Shown piece by piece: positions 41,992 through 50,040 of a stretch of DNA of 64,000 bases. The notes beneath the pieces are model-generated. The model ran no database searches. It saw nothing but the letters and a program-made list of their open reading frames with translations, and had not been told where the DNA came from. The DNA is from Pseudomonadota bacterium (GTDB taxonomy: Bacteria > Desulfobacterota > Binatia > UBA9968): assembly GCA_021324155.1 (NCBI GenBank), contig JAJPJQ010000049.1, positions 124,001 to 188,000 of the forward strand, written 5' to 3'. A program made the translations under genes and the position numbers. Numbering within the stretch: position 1 is the stretch's first letter; each line of letters starts with the position of its first letter.

Positions 41992-43077
41992 ATGCAACAG
42001 GAAAGAGCGTTCGAACCCAAACCCTACGAAGGCAAGACCTCGTTCGATCAGTTCCTCGACTGGGAAGAGCTGCCGGTGACGAAAAATTTCGTCGTCGGCG
42101 ATATCCGCAAGCTCGAAGTCGCCCCGTGGCGCCGCCGCGGCGGGCTCGCGCACTACATCATCCTCGGACATCCGAAGGAGCCGCCCAACTCGGCGGCGTA
42201 CGTCTGCGAGATCCCCCCGGGCCAGAGCCTCAAGCCGCAGAAGCAGATGTTCGAGGAGATGATCTACGTGCTCAAGGGCCGCGGCGCGACCACCGTGTGG
42301 CTCGAAGGCGGCAAGAAACAGACCTTCGAGTGGCAGGAGCGCTCGATGTTCTCGGTCCCGCTGAACGCCTGGCATCAGCACTTCAACGGCCAGGGCGGCG
42401 AGACCGTGCGCTACATCGGCTACACCAACATGCCGATGGTTTTCAACATCTACCACAACTACGATTTCGTCTTTAACAATTCGTATCAGTTCCTCGACCG
42501 CTACCACGGCGAGGAGGACTATTTCAGCGGCAAGGGCGTCGCGGTCGACGCGCGCCGCGTATGGGACACGAGCTTCATCGCCGATATCGAGAAGCTCAAC
42601 TTCCACGACTGGACCCGCAAAGGCCCGGGCGCGACCAACGTCGAGCTGGAGTTCTGCGACAACATCATCTCGGCGCACATCACGCGCTCGCCGGTGGGCG
42701 CGTACAAGAAGGCGCACCGCCACGGCCTCGGCGCCGACATCCTCGTGATCGAAGGCAAAGGCTACTCGCTCATGTGGCTCGAAGGTACGCCGCTGGAGCG
42801 CTACGACTGGGGCGAGTTCAGCATGTTCTCGCCGCCGCACATGTGGTTTCACCAGCATTTCAACACGGCGAAAGAGCCGCTCAAGATGCTCGCGTTCAAG
42901 CCGTTCGGACAGAAATATCAGGTCATGGACTACGACCGCCTCTTCGAGAGCACGAAAGGCGGCGGCCACCTGATCGAGCTCGAGGATGAAGACCCGAAAG
43001 TGCGCCAGATGTTCCAGGAAGAGCTCGTCAAAGAAGGCGTTCCGTTCAACATGCCGCCGGTGAAATACCGTCGCTAG
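41992..43077 (+). CDS. bicupin (two cupin domain) protein
   Basis: A 361-residue protein with two cupin units. The first contains EMIYVLKGRGATTVWLEGGK and PLNAWHQHFNGQG. The second contains VPVGAYKKAHRHGLGADILV and SPPHMWFHQHFNT. The His clusters (HQHFN, AHRHG) could form one or two metal sites. Cupins in this size class include gentisate-type dioxygenases, oxalate decarboxylases and isomerases. The closest relative in the window is the 62701 protein, also beside a Rieske gene. A gaggaaa-type site precedes the ATG. The reaction is unknown. Confidence 0.87.
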   Translation: MQQERAFEPKPYEGKTSFDQFLDWEELPVTKNFVVGDIRKLEVAPWRRRGGLAHYIILGHPKEPPNSAAYVCEIPPGQSLKPQKQMFEEMIYVLKGRGATTVWLEGGKKQTFEWQERSMFSVPLNAWHQHFNGQGGETVRYIGYTNMPMVFNIYHNYDFVFNNSYQFLDRYHGEEDYFSGKGVAVDARRVWDTSFIADIEKLNFHDWTRKGPGATNVELEFCDNIISAHITRSPVGAYKKAHRHGLGADILVIEGKGYSLMWLEGTPLERYDWGEFSMFSPPHMWFHQHFNTAKEPLKMLAFKPFGQKYQVMDYDRLFESTKGGGHLIELEDEDPKVRQMFQEELVKEGVPFNMPPVKYRR

Positions 43078-43130
43078 GAGAGAAATCGGAACATCGGGGC
43101 GGTCTCTTCTGAAACTCGATAAGACGCGGA

Positions 43131-43201
43131 GTGCTTCGACGGGCACGAACGGAAAATTCACAGACAGTAAAAATCCGTTCGCCCTGAGGTTGTCCAAGGG
43201 C
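43131..43201. repeat. imperfect palindromic intergenic repeat
   Basis: The segment 43131-43152 (gtgcttcgacgggcacgaac plus gg) is followed 22 bases later by an inverted partial match starting ccgttcgccctgagg at 43175. The inner seven bases, CGAACGG and CCGTTCG, pair exactly. Similar cttcgac...cgaacgg sequences are common dispersed hairpins in uncultured bacterial genomes. It precedes the 43220 gene and may be a structured RNA or a terminator for the cupin transcript. Confidence 0.4.
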
Positions 43202-43219
43202 TCCGAAAGAAAGGCATTC

Positions 43220-44191
43220 ATGCGCAAATTTTGTTTTCTATTTATGCTTGCCGCGCTGATCTTAAGCGCCGCGCGCGCCGACGCGCTCGAGCGCGTGATC
43301 TTGGGCTACAGCGGCGTCGGCTCGGGCGAAGAGGTGCATCATCTCGCGAAGCAGGTCGGACTTTTCAAGAAATACGGTCTCGACGTCGAGATCGTCTACA
43401 TCCCCGGCGGCTCGACGGTCGTGCAGGGCATGGTCTCCGGCGAGATCCAGTTCGGCCGCGGCTCGCCGAACGAGGTGGTGAGCGCCAACGTCGCCGGCTT
43501 TCATCTGAAGATGATCGCCGCGCTGATCAACAAATTCGTCTATAGCTTCGTGACCCCGCCGTCGATCACGAAGCCCGCGGACTTGAAGGGCAAGAATGTC
43601 GCGATCTCGCGCTTCGGCTCGGGCTCGGATTTCATCACGCGCATGGCGCTCAAGTCCTGGGGCCTCGACCCGGCGAAGGACGTGACGATTCTCCAGATCG
43701 GCAACTCGCCGGAGCGCCTGGCGGCGGTCGCCAGCGGCAAAGTGCACGGCTCGATCCTCTCGCTGTCGCAGACGCCGCGCGCGAAGAAGATGGGCCTGCG
43801 CGTGCTTGCCGATCTCTCGCAGGTCGATGCGGAATACCCGCAGGGCGTGCTATACGTCACTTCGACACTGATCGAGAAGCGGCCCGATCTCATCCGTAAT
43901 TTTATGAAGGCCTACGTCGAGGCGATCCGCGAGTTCAAGACGAACAAGCCGGCGGCGTACGCAGTGATCGAGAAGAGCAGCGGCCTGACAGACAAGGCCG
44001 ACATCGAGGAATACCACAACGTGCTCACGAGGAATTTTCTCCTCAATTACCCGATGCCGACCGTCGCCGGAATGAAGACGGTGCTCGACGATCTCGGCGG
44101 CAAGAACCCGAAGGTGCGCGAGCTCAAGCCCGAAGATCTCATCGACACTCGGTTCTTGAAGGAGATGAAGGATTCGGGGTTCGTGAAATAG
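43220..44191 (+). CDS. ABC transporter solute-binding protein, NMT1/THI5-like (tandem copy 1)
   Basis: A 323-residue exported protein (signal peptide MRKFCFLFMLAALILS..., cut near ADA, residue 22). The mature start is VILGYSGVGSGEEVHHLAKQ, a variant opening shared only with the next gene (SGSGSGEEVHLI). The hinge is SITKPADLKGKNVAISRFGS and the tail LIDTRFLKEMKDSGFV. The ATG at 43220 follows gaaagaaagg; the frame extends to 43190 without better signals. It is likely co-transcribed with 44203 and the asparaginase-family gene. Confidence 0.91.
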   Translation: MRKFCFLFMLAALILSAARADALERVILGYSGVGSGEEVHHLAKQVGLFKKYGLDVEIVYIPGGSTVVQGMVSGEIQFGRGSPNEVVSANVAGFHLKMIAALINKFVYSFVTPPSITKPADLKGKNVAISRFGSGSDFITRMALKSWGLDPAKDVTILQIGNSPERLAAVASGKVHGSILSLSQTPRAKKMGLRVLADLSQVDAEYPQGVLYVTSTLIEKRPDLIRNFMKAYVEAIREFKTNKPAAYAVIEKSSGLTDKADIEEYHNVLTRNFLLNYPMPTVAGMKTVLDDLGGKNPKVRELKPEDLIDTRFLKEMKDSGFVK

Positions 44192-44202
44192 AAGGATCGA
44201 TC

Positions 44203-45153
44203 GTGCGCAAAACCGCCGCGGCATTTTCGATAATATTTTTCCTGGCCTGCGCCGCCCCGGCGCCGGCCGAGAAGCTGCGGCTCGCCTACAGCGGATCCGG
44301 TTCCGGTGAGGAAGTGCACCTGATTGGACAACAGGCCGGAATTTTCAAAAAACACGGTCTCGATCTCGAGATTATCCGCATCGCCGGCGGCTCGACGATC
44401 GTGCAGGCGATCGTCGCGGGCGAGCTCCAGCTCGGCCGCGGCTCCGCCGTCGAGGTCGTCAACGCGCAGCTCGCGGGGTTTCCGCTAAAGATCCTCTCGG
44501 CGCTGATCAATAAATTCGTCTACAGCTTCATCACGCCCCCCGATATCGCGCGCCCCGAGGATCTCCGCGGCAAGGCGGTCGCGATCAGCCAGTTCGGCGA
44601 CGGCTCGGATTTCATCACGCGCATGGCGCTAAAGTCGTGGGGCCTCGAGCCGATGAAGGACGTGACGATCCTCCAGGTGGGCAATTCCACCGAGCGGCTC
44701 GCCGCGCTCTCCACGCGGAAGGTGCAGGGCGCGATCCTTTCGCTCGCGCTCGCGCCGCGCGCGAAGAAGCTCGGCCTGAAGGTGCTCGCGGATCTCTCGC
44801 AGATCGACGCCGAATACCCGCAGGGCGTGCTTTACGCGCCGCAGTCGATGATCGACAAGCGGCCCGAGGCGCTCGCGACTTTTATGCGCGCCTACATCGA
44901 GTCGATCCACTACTTCAAAACCAACCGGCAGGCGGCGTTCGATCAGATCGCCAAGTCGAGCGGCATCGCCGACCGCCAGGACATCGCCGAATACTACGAG
45001 ACGTTGACGAAAAACTTTCTCCAGGACATTCCCGCGCCGTCGCCCGCGGCGGTGCGCACGGTGTTGGACCAGCTCGCCGCGCGAAATCCGCGCGTGCGCG
45101 AGCTGAAGCCCGAGAACCTCGTCGACACGCGCTTTCTGCCGAAGAGCAAATAA
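44203..45153 (+). CDS. ABC transporter solute-binding protein, NMT1/THI5-like (tandem copy 2)
   Basis: A 316-residue exported protein with a GTG start, 11 bases after copy 1. Long stretches are identical or conservative with copy 1 (LINKFVYSF, FITRMALKSWGL, VLADLSQ.DAEYPQGVLY), so this is a tandem duplication with later divergence. The signal peptide ends APAPA near residue 22. Differences cluster in the first-lobe loops that line the cleft, which hints at altered ligand preference. It lies 32 bases upstream of the asparaginase-family gene. Confidence 0.91.
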   Translation: MRKTAAAFSIIFFLACAAPAPAEKLRLAYSGSGSGEEVHLIGQQAGIFKKHGLDLEIIRIAGGSTIVQAIVAGELQLGRGSAVEVVNAQLAGFPLKILSALINKFVYSFITPPDIARPEDLRGKAVAISQFGDGSDFITRMALKSWGLEPMKDVTILQVGNSTERLAALSTRKVQGAILSLALAPRAKKLGLKVLADLSQIDAEYPQGVLYAPQSMIDKRPEALATFMRAYIESIHYFKTNRQAAFDQIAKSSGIADRQDIAEYYETLTKNFLQDIPAPSPAAVRTVLDQLAARNPRVRELKPENLVDTRFLPKSK

Positions 45154-45185
45154 CGCGGCTTGCCGCCGCCTGAAAGGCATCGCGT

Positions 45186-46142
45186 ATGGCTCAACTTCCA
45201 TTGGTCAAAATCGTCGCGACCGGCGGCACGATCGCCAACACGCCGTCGGGGCGGCTCCATGCCGGCGAAGTCGCCGAGGTGATCCCGGACCTTAAAATTA
45301 CGGCGCGCATCGACATCGAAGAGGTCTGCCGCGTCGGCAGCTCCGACATCACGCCCGACCGCTGGCTGCTGATCGCGCGGCGCATCAACGAGCTCGCGAA
45401 CGACCCCGAGATCGCCGGCTTCGTCGTGACGCACGGGTCCAACACGCTGGAGGAGACCGCCTATTTTCTGCACCTGACGGTGAAGACGGAAAAGCCCGTC
45501 GCGCTCACCGCCGCGCAGCGGCAGTTCACGACCATCAGCTCCGACAGCCCGAAAAATTTTCTCGACGCGGTGCGCGTCGCGGCGAGCCCCGCCGCGCGCG
45601 GCATGGGCGTCATGACGGTCGTCAACGACGAGATCAACTGCGGGCGCGACGTCACCAAGCGCATGAGCTATCGCGTGCAGACCTACACGTCGCCCGATAT
45701 CGGCGCGCTCGGCTTCGTCGACCTCGGACGCGTCACGTTTTACCGCCGCCCGCTTCGACGCCACACAACCGGCTCCGAATTCGACGTCGGCGGCGTCGCG
45801 CAGCTGCCGCGTGTCGACATCCTTTATACCGCCGCCGGCAACGACGGCATCCTGATCGACGCGGCCGTCGAGCACGCGCGCTCCGAAGGCCTCGTGATCG
45901 CCGTTTCTCCGACCGGCGCTCCCGCTCCGGGCATGAAGGAAGCGCTGCACCGCGCCGCGGCGCGCATTCCGGTCGTGTACGCGAACCGTGGCGGCCACGA
46001 CCGTCTGAGGCGCATGCGCCCCGGCGAGCCGTTCATCGCCGGCGACAACTTGAACGCGCAGAAGGCGCGCATCCTGCTGATGCTCGCGCTTACGAAGACG
46101 CGCGACGCCGACGACATCCAGCGGATTTTCGACGAATACTGA
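45186..46142 (+). CDS. asparaginase/glutaminase family protein with altered active site
   Basis: A 318-residue type I/II asparaginase fold without a signal peptide. VATGGTIANTP (10-20) supplies the first catalytic Thr (T15). The second motif, normally HGTDTLEET, reads HGSNTLEET at 83-91: Thr is Ser85 and the catalytic Asp is Asn86. The Lys partner K158 in GRDVTKRM is present. The middle GAMRP segment is also changed to AAQRQ. Amidase activity may be weak or directed at another amide or lactam. Its position after two binding proteins suggests use of an imported nitrogen compound. Confidence 0.9.
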   Translation: MAQLPLVKIVATGGTIANTPSGRLHAGEVAEVIPDLKITARIDIEEVCRVGSSDITPDRWLLIARRINELANDPEIAGFVVTHGSNTLEETAYFLHLTVKTEKPVALTAAQRQFTTISSDSPKNFLDAVRVAASPAARGMGVMTVVNDEINCGRDVTKRMSYRVQTYTSPDIGALGFVDLGRVTFYRRPLRRHTTGSEFDVGGVAQLPRVDILYTAAGNDGILIDAAVEHARSEGLVIAVSPTGAPAPGMKEALHRAAARIPVVYANRGGHDRLRRMRPGEPFIAGDNLNAQKARILLMLALTKTRDADDIQRIFDEY

Positions 46143-46150
46143 TTCGGACA

Positions 46151-46170
46151 GGGCACGGCGCGCCGTGCCC
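46151..46170. terminator. perfect palindrome between convergent genes, likely bidirectional terminator
   Basis: A perfect 20-base palindrome (GGGCACGGCG followed by its reverse complement) lies between the convergent asparaginase-family gene and the 46179 binding-protein gene, then ttcttt on the plus strand. The GC-rich stem and the T-rich plus-strand flank fit a terminator. Its core, GGCACGGC/GCCGTGCC, recurs at 49920, 52482 and 52628, with a shorter CACGGC form at 50015. Confidence 0.55.
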
Positions 46171-46178
46171 TTCTTTGG

Positions 46179-47126
46179 TCAGCTCGCGTAGAGCTGATCG
46201 ATGAATCCGCTGTCGTCGATCTCGCGCAGATAGTGCAGGTCCCACGGCTCCATCGGCGAGATGTTGCCCATGTTGGGATCGTGCGCGGCGTCGAGCTCGA
46301 AGACGTTCTGAATCGCCGCGGGCAGCGGATAGGGCTTCGCGAGCAAGAGCTTCGCCCACTCGCGCTGCAGATGGACGAAATAGGCGCGGTCGTCGAGCGT
46401 GTACCGCTTGGAGAGATTCTTTTGCAGGATGTCCGCCACCGCGTCGGGCTCTGTCTTGAAGAAATGAATCGCGTCGATGATCGCCTTCAAGAATAGAATC
46501 ACCGTCTCGCGGTTCTCGCGGATGTAATCCGTCGTCGTGAGGATCGTCGTGTTGTGGATCACCGGCCGCTCCGGCAGCGGAATGATCTTGAGACCTTTCT
46601 TCTCGGCATAGAGATCGAACGGCATGTCGACCAGCGCGGCGGCGGCGTTGCCCGCGACCACGTCGTCGGCGTAGCGCGTCAGGTTGCCGCTCATGCTCTC
46701 GATCGCCTCGACCCGGATCTCCTCTTCCTTGAAGCCGAGCTGCCGCAGAATCGCCTTCAAATTTCCCGTGACGCACGGCGCCGTCGAATGGCAGACGATG
46801 CGTTTGCCGCGGAGCTCGTCGACGCTCTTGAGCTCCACCGGTCCGACGAGCCGGTCGTCCCAGCGATTCTGCGTCTGCGCGAGATACACGAGCCGCTTAT
46901 GTCCCTTGGCGCGCTCGCGATACGTCTCGTGGTGCAATCCCGAGACGAAATCGATCTCGCCGGCATAAATGAGCTTGGTTCGATGCTTCATCGTCGGCGC
47001 GCGCGAGCCGCCGACGATTTCAAGGTCGATCTCGAAGCCGTACTTCCTCGTCACCCCCGATTCCTTGAAAACCGTGAGCAGCGGCAGATGCGACGAATCG
47101 CTGGCGAGCAGCGCGAGTGAACGCAT
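46179..47126 (-). CDS. NMT1/THI5-like solute-binding protein without a signal peptide
   Basis: A 315-residue protein with the full binding-protein fold: N-terminal strand RSLALLASDSSHLPLLTVFK, first-lobe KSVDELRGKRIVCHSTAPCV, and tail EIDDSGFIDQLYAS. There is no hydrophobic signal peptide, yet the start is well supported by aaggag six bases upstream of ATG. A frameshift hiding a signal peptide is not visible. It may be cytoplasmic, acting as an enzyme or sensor (some THI5 relatives are biosynthetic enzymes). It is convergent with the asparaginase-family gene. Confidence 0.87.
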   Translation of the reverse strand: MRSLALLASDSSHLPLLTVFKESGVTRKYGFEIDLEIVGGSRAPTMKHRTKLIYAGEIDFVSGLHHETYRERAKGHKRLVYLAQTQNRWDDRLVGPVELKSVDELRGKRIVCHSTAPCVTGNLKAILRQLGFKEEEIRVEAIESMSGNLTRYADDVVAGNAAAALVDMPFDLYAEKKGLKIIPLPERPVIHNTTILTTTDYIRENRETVILFLKAIIDAIHFFKTEPDAVADILQKNLSKRYTLDDRAYFVHLQREWAKLLLAKPYPLPAAIQNVFELDAAHDPNMGNISPMEPWDLHYLREIDDSGFIDQLYAS

Positions 47127-47261
47127 GAAAACTCCTTCTTTCGTTGTCGGACGGAAAATTTGTATGTCAATTCGCGTGGGGAAGCAAATGCGGATGGCCG
47201 CCGCGCATCGCTTATGACCGCGCTTGCAAAGGCTACCGTCTATTTCGTATATTGCGTGGCC

Positions 47262-47972
47262 GTGGAGCGTTCACGCAGTCTGACCTCTAGGCTTTTTTGC
47301 GCGCTTCTTTGCGCGTGTGTCCTGAGCGCGTGCGCCGCTTCGTCGAACCAAAGCCCGCCGCCCGGCGCAGCCGTCGTCGAAGCGCCGGATTTCAACAAGC
47401 AAGGCGGCACGTGGACGTATCGGGTCGTTCACAACATGGCCTCGGGCGGATACCGATCAGATATGGACTATGGCGACATCGAGCTTCGAATCCGCAACGG
47501 CAATTACCAAAGAAGGCGAGTCGATGGCGATAAAAGACCCCTCGGCTCTGCCACTTGGCTTTACGCAGCCTTGCCGACACCCAAAATTATCGAAGATAAG
47601 GCACGCTATTTCAATTTTCCGTTATGGATAGGCAAAGAATGGGATGGAGCGCAATTCATAACTCACCGATGGCGCGATGCGCATAGCACGGTAACGGGGA
47701 TCGAAACCGTTGTTACGCCTGGCGGGACGTTCGAGGCCTATCGCATCGAGCGTAAAATGGTTACATTCGCGGGCATCCTCAATTACTATGGGACGGAAGT
47801 TTATTTCTATTCGCCGCAGACGCGCAGCATCGTCAAGTTCGATTTCAAGCTAGAGATGAAAGACCTCGTCGGCGATGCACAATACGGGCTGCAAGAGACC
47901 GCCTCGTTCGAATTGTTGAGTTATAAACCCGGACCGGAATCCTCTGAGGTTAAGAAAGCAAGCGCGCATTGA
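47262..47972 (+). CDS. lipoprotein, unknown function
   Basis: Up to 270 residues depending on start. From the GTG at 47262 it is a 236-residue lipoprotein with n-region ERSRSLTSR, a hydrophobic core and lipobox VLSAC near residue 22. The mature domain is beta-rich, with GGTWTYRVVHNMASGGY and YFYSPQTRSIVKFDFKLEM, and no recognised motif. Starts at 47214 (ATG) or 47160 (TTG) lack convincing ribosome-binding sites and would bury the signal. Codon use is less GC-skewed than in neighbours. Function is unknown. Confidence 0.6.
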   Translation: MERSRSLTSRLFCALLCACVLSACAASSNQSPPPGAAVVEAPDFNKQGGTWTYRVVHNMASGGYRSDMDYGDIELRIRNGNYQRRRVDGDKRPLGSATWLYAALPTPKIIEDKARYFNFPLWIGKEWDGAQFITHRWRDAHSTVTGIETVVTPGGTFEAYRIERKMVTFAGILNYYGTEVYFYSPQTRSIVKFDFKLEMKDLVGDAQYGLQETASFELLSYKPGPESSEVKKASAH

Positions 47973-47991
47973 AATGGGCGGGCCGCGAAGT

Positions 47992-48135
47992 CTATAGCGA
48001 TTTCCGGCGCATTTCCTTGAGCGACCCGTCTTCATCCGACTGCGGGGTCACGTAAGCGGTGCACGCGTTCAGCGCAAATATCGCGAGCGCGAGCCATAGA
48101 AAATGCGACTTCAATATTCGGATTGCTGTCTTCAT
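47992..48135 (-). CDS. small lipoprotein
   Basis: A 47-residue protein: Met-Lys start, hydrophobic segment HFLWLALAIFALNAC with a lipobox-like ending at Cys24 or Cys25, then a short acidic tail. A purine-rich aaaggggggc site precedes the ATG. Such tiny lipoproteins can be lysis-like or envelope-stress peptides; the role here is unknown. It is convergent with the larger lipoprotein at 47262. Confidence 0.5.
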   Translation of the reverse strand: MKTAIRILKSHFLWLALAIFALNACTAYVTPQSDEDGSLKEMRRKSL

Positions 48136-48149
48136 TACAGCGCCCCCCT

Positions 48150-48932
48150 TTAGCACTCGACGTTCGGCGAAAAAATCATCAGGCTCATCGGATCCGCAGG
48201 TCCGGCGTCCCGGAAGCAATCGTTCCCGGCGGCCAGGATTTTCGCGGCTGTGTTTCGGAGCACCGCGTGCGCGAGCTTTCCGAATTTCAGCTTCCGCAGC
48301 AGCCGGACGCGCAAATCTCTCACGTATCGATTGTAACTTTGAGAGGCCGCTTCGTCGGGATTATAAAAACCGTATTGTTTCTGCAGCGTGAACCCGGCCT
48401 CAGCGAACAGCTGGCGCAGCCTCTCGCGCGTCCGAAAGCGCTGGTAACCGCCGCCATCGCGCTCGGCGACCGGAGTAGCTTCCAAGATAACGAGGATGCC
48501 TTTGGCATCGATCTTTCGGCGAAAGAGATTCAGAGTATCGCGGCATTCGCCATCGTCGAGAATATGACCGAGGACCGTAACGGACAGGATGAGATCGATG
48601 GACCCGTCCTCGACCGCGAGATTCTTCACGCTCTCGCCGTGGCGAAATTCGATATTAACGATGCCGCCGAACTTTAATCGCGCGTGGGCGGTGACGACCG
48701 GGGAAATATCGAAGGCGAATACTTTCGTGAAATATTTGGCGAGCAAGCGGCTGAAGTCGCCGGATCCGGCGCCGAAATCCAACGCAATCTCGCGTCCGAC
48801 GGTCGCGGAGGCGACGACGCGCTCAATCGCCGCGAGCCGGGCGGCCTGGTCGAAAGCATAGATCACCGGATCGGCCCAGCCGGTATGACCGAACCTCGCG
48901 GCGCGGTCATCCCAGTACTTCGCGTCGGCCAT
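48150..48932 (-). CDS. class I SAM-dependent methyltransferase
   Basis: A 260-residue methyltransferase. The SAM-binding motif I is EIALDFGAGSGDFSRLL (about 48-64). The acidic residue after strand 2 is in VFAFDISPVV, motif III-like LILSVTVLGHILDDGE gives the substrate-side strand, and ILVILEATPVAERDG closes the fold. It resembles enzymes that methylate small molecules, but the acceptor is unknown. The N-terminus MADAKYWDDRAARFGHTGW is typical of this group. It is 15 bases upstream of the small lipoprotein gene. Confidence 0.9.
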   Translation of the reverse strand: MADAKYWDDRAARFGHTGWADPVIYAFDQAARLAAIERVVASATVGREIALDFGAGSGDFSRLLAKYFTKVFAFDISPVVTAHARLKFGGIVNIEFRHGESVKNLAVEDGSIDLILSVTVLGHILDDGECRDTLNLFRRKIDAKGILVILEATPVAERDGGGYQRFRTRERLRQLFAEAGFTLQKQYGFYNPDEAASQSYNRYVRDLRVRLLRKLKFGKLAHAVLRNTAAKILAAGNDCFRDAGPADPMSLMIFSPNVEC

Positions 48933-48942
48933 ACGCCGTCTC

Positions 48943-49905
48943 TCACTCGACCTTCTTGCCCATCTCTTTTAAAATCTCCCGCATAATGCCGAAATCGAAA
49001 ACGTCGTCGACGCCGACCTTCTTCTTCGTCTCGACGTTCCAGCGCGTGCTCTCCAGAACCTTTTCGAGCGTCGCGCGCGGGACGATTAAATTCCGGCTGT
49101 AGTTCTTGCCGTTCGCCTTGTACGCCTCCTCGGCGGCGGCGGGCGTCGATCGCCCCCAGGCGGCGAGGTCTTTGATCGCGCCCTTGGGATTGTCGAGAAT
49201 GAACTGGTTTGCGCGGTAGAGCGCGCGGAGGACTTTCTTCACCTCGTCGCGCTCGTTCTTCAATTTATTTTCGTGGAGGCCGACGCCGTTCACCGGAAAC
49301 GGAAACAGCGTGCCGACTTCGAGCAGCCGCTTGAATCCCATCTTCTCGGCGATCGCGTCGCCCGGCGGCGTGACGAGCGCCGCCTGCACGACCCCGGACT
49401 GGAGCTGCGCGAGGCGGCCGGAGCTCGAGCCGGCGGCGGTGAAGCCGATATCGCTCTTGGGATCGAGGCCGTAGTGCGCGGCGGTCAGCCGCGCGAGGAT
49501 GTCGGTGAGCGAGCCGTAGGAGCTGATCGCGGCCTTCTTGCCCTTGAGATCGGTGAACTTCTGAATCGATTTGTCGACGACGAAGACGTGGTTCGGCCGC
49601 TCGATCAGGATCGCCGCGACCTTCATCGGCAGCCCGCGCAGGTTGCCGGTCACGATGGATTGCAAAATAAGATTATAATCGATGTTGCCCGCCGCGAGCG
49701 CGGCGATCGAGACGTTGGCCGTGATCTGCACGAGCTCGACGTCGAGGCCTTCGTCTTTGAAATAGCCTTGTGATTGCGCCACGCCGCCCGAGAGAAACGA
49801 CATGTCGGGATTGGAGATCGCGATGTAGATTTTCTTCGCGTGCGCATTGGGCGTGAGAGCGAAAAGAAGGAGGATGAGAACCGCTGCGCGTCGAACAATA
49901 TTCAT
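48943..49905 (-). CDS. ABC transporter solute-binding protein, NMT1/THI5-like
   Basis: A 320-residue exported protein with a signal peptide ending NAHA near residue 23. It begins KIYIAISNPDMSFLSGGVAQ and has hinge IQKFTDLKGKKAAISSYGS. The tail VFDFGIMREILKEMGKKVE matches the subgroup of 24076 and the interrupted 29353 gene. It lies ten bases upstream of the methyltransferase gene and 135 bases downstream of UbiD 50041 across a repeat-containing gap. Confidence 0.9.
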   Translation of the reverse strand: MNIVRRAAVLILLLFALTPNAHAKKIYIAISNPDMSFLSGGVAQSQGYFKDEGLDVELVQITANVSIAALAAGNIDYNLILQSIVTGNLRGLPMKVAAILIERPNHVFVVDKSIQKFTDLKGKKAAISSYGSLTDILARLTAAHYGLDPKSDIGFTAAGSSSGRLAQLQSGVVQAALVTPPGDAIAEKMGFKRLLEVGTLFPFPVNGVGLHENKLKNERDEVKKVLRALYRANQFILDNPKGAIKDLAAWGRSTPAAAEEAYKANGKNYSRNLIVPRATLEKVLESTRWNVETKKKVGVDDVFDFGIMREILKEMGKKVE

Positions 49906-49919
49906 TCAATTACCTCGGA

Positions 49920-49937
49920 GGCACGGCAAGCCGTGCC
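49920..49937. repeat. palindromic GGCACGGC repeat
   Basis: GGCACGGC-AA-GCCGTGCC, two perfect 8-base arms around AA, in the gap between the 48943 gene and UbiD 50041. It is the same family as the palindromes at 46151, 52482 and 52628. A second, shorter copy, CACGGC-GT-GCCGTG, lies at 50015-50028 in the same gap. Confidence 0.5.
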
Positions 49938-50014
49938 CCTACATCGGAATTTGTGAGATTCGTTATCATCCTTAGCGACGGCTCCGGGTGGAAGAATTAG
50001 CCTCTTATGTACGA

Positions 50015-50028
50015 CACGGCGTGCCGTG
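50015..50028. repeat. short palindromic GGCACGGC-family repeat
   Basis: CACGGC-GT-GCCGTG with two perfect six-base arms, just after the UbiD stop on the minus strand. It could act as a terminator for the UbiD gene, although no T-run follows on that strand. Confidence 0.4.
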
Positions 50029-50040
50029 CCCTTCTTAATC

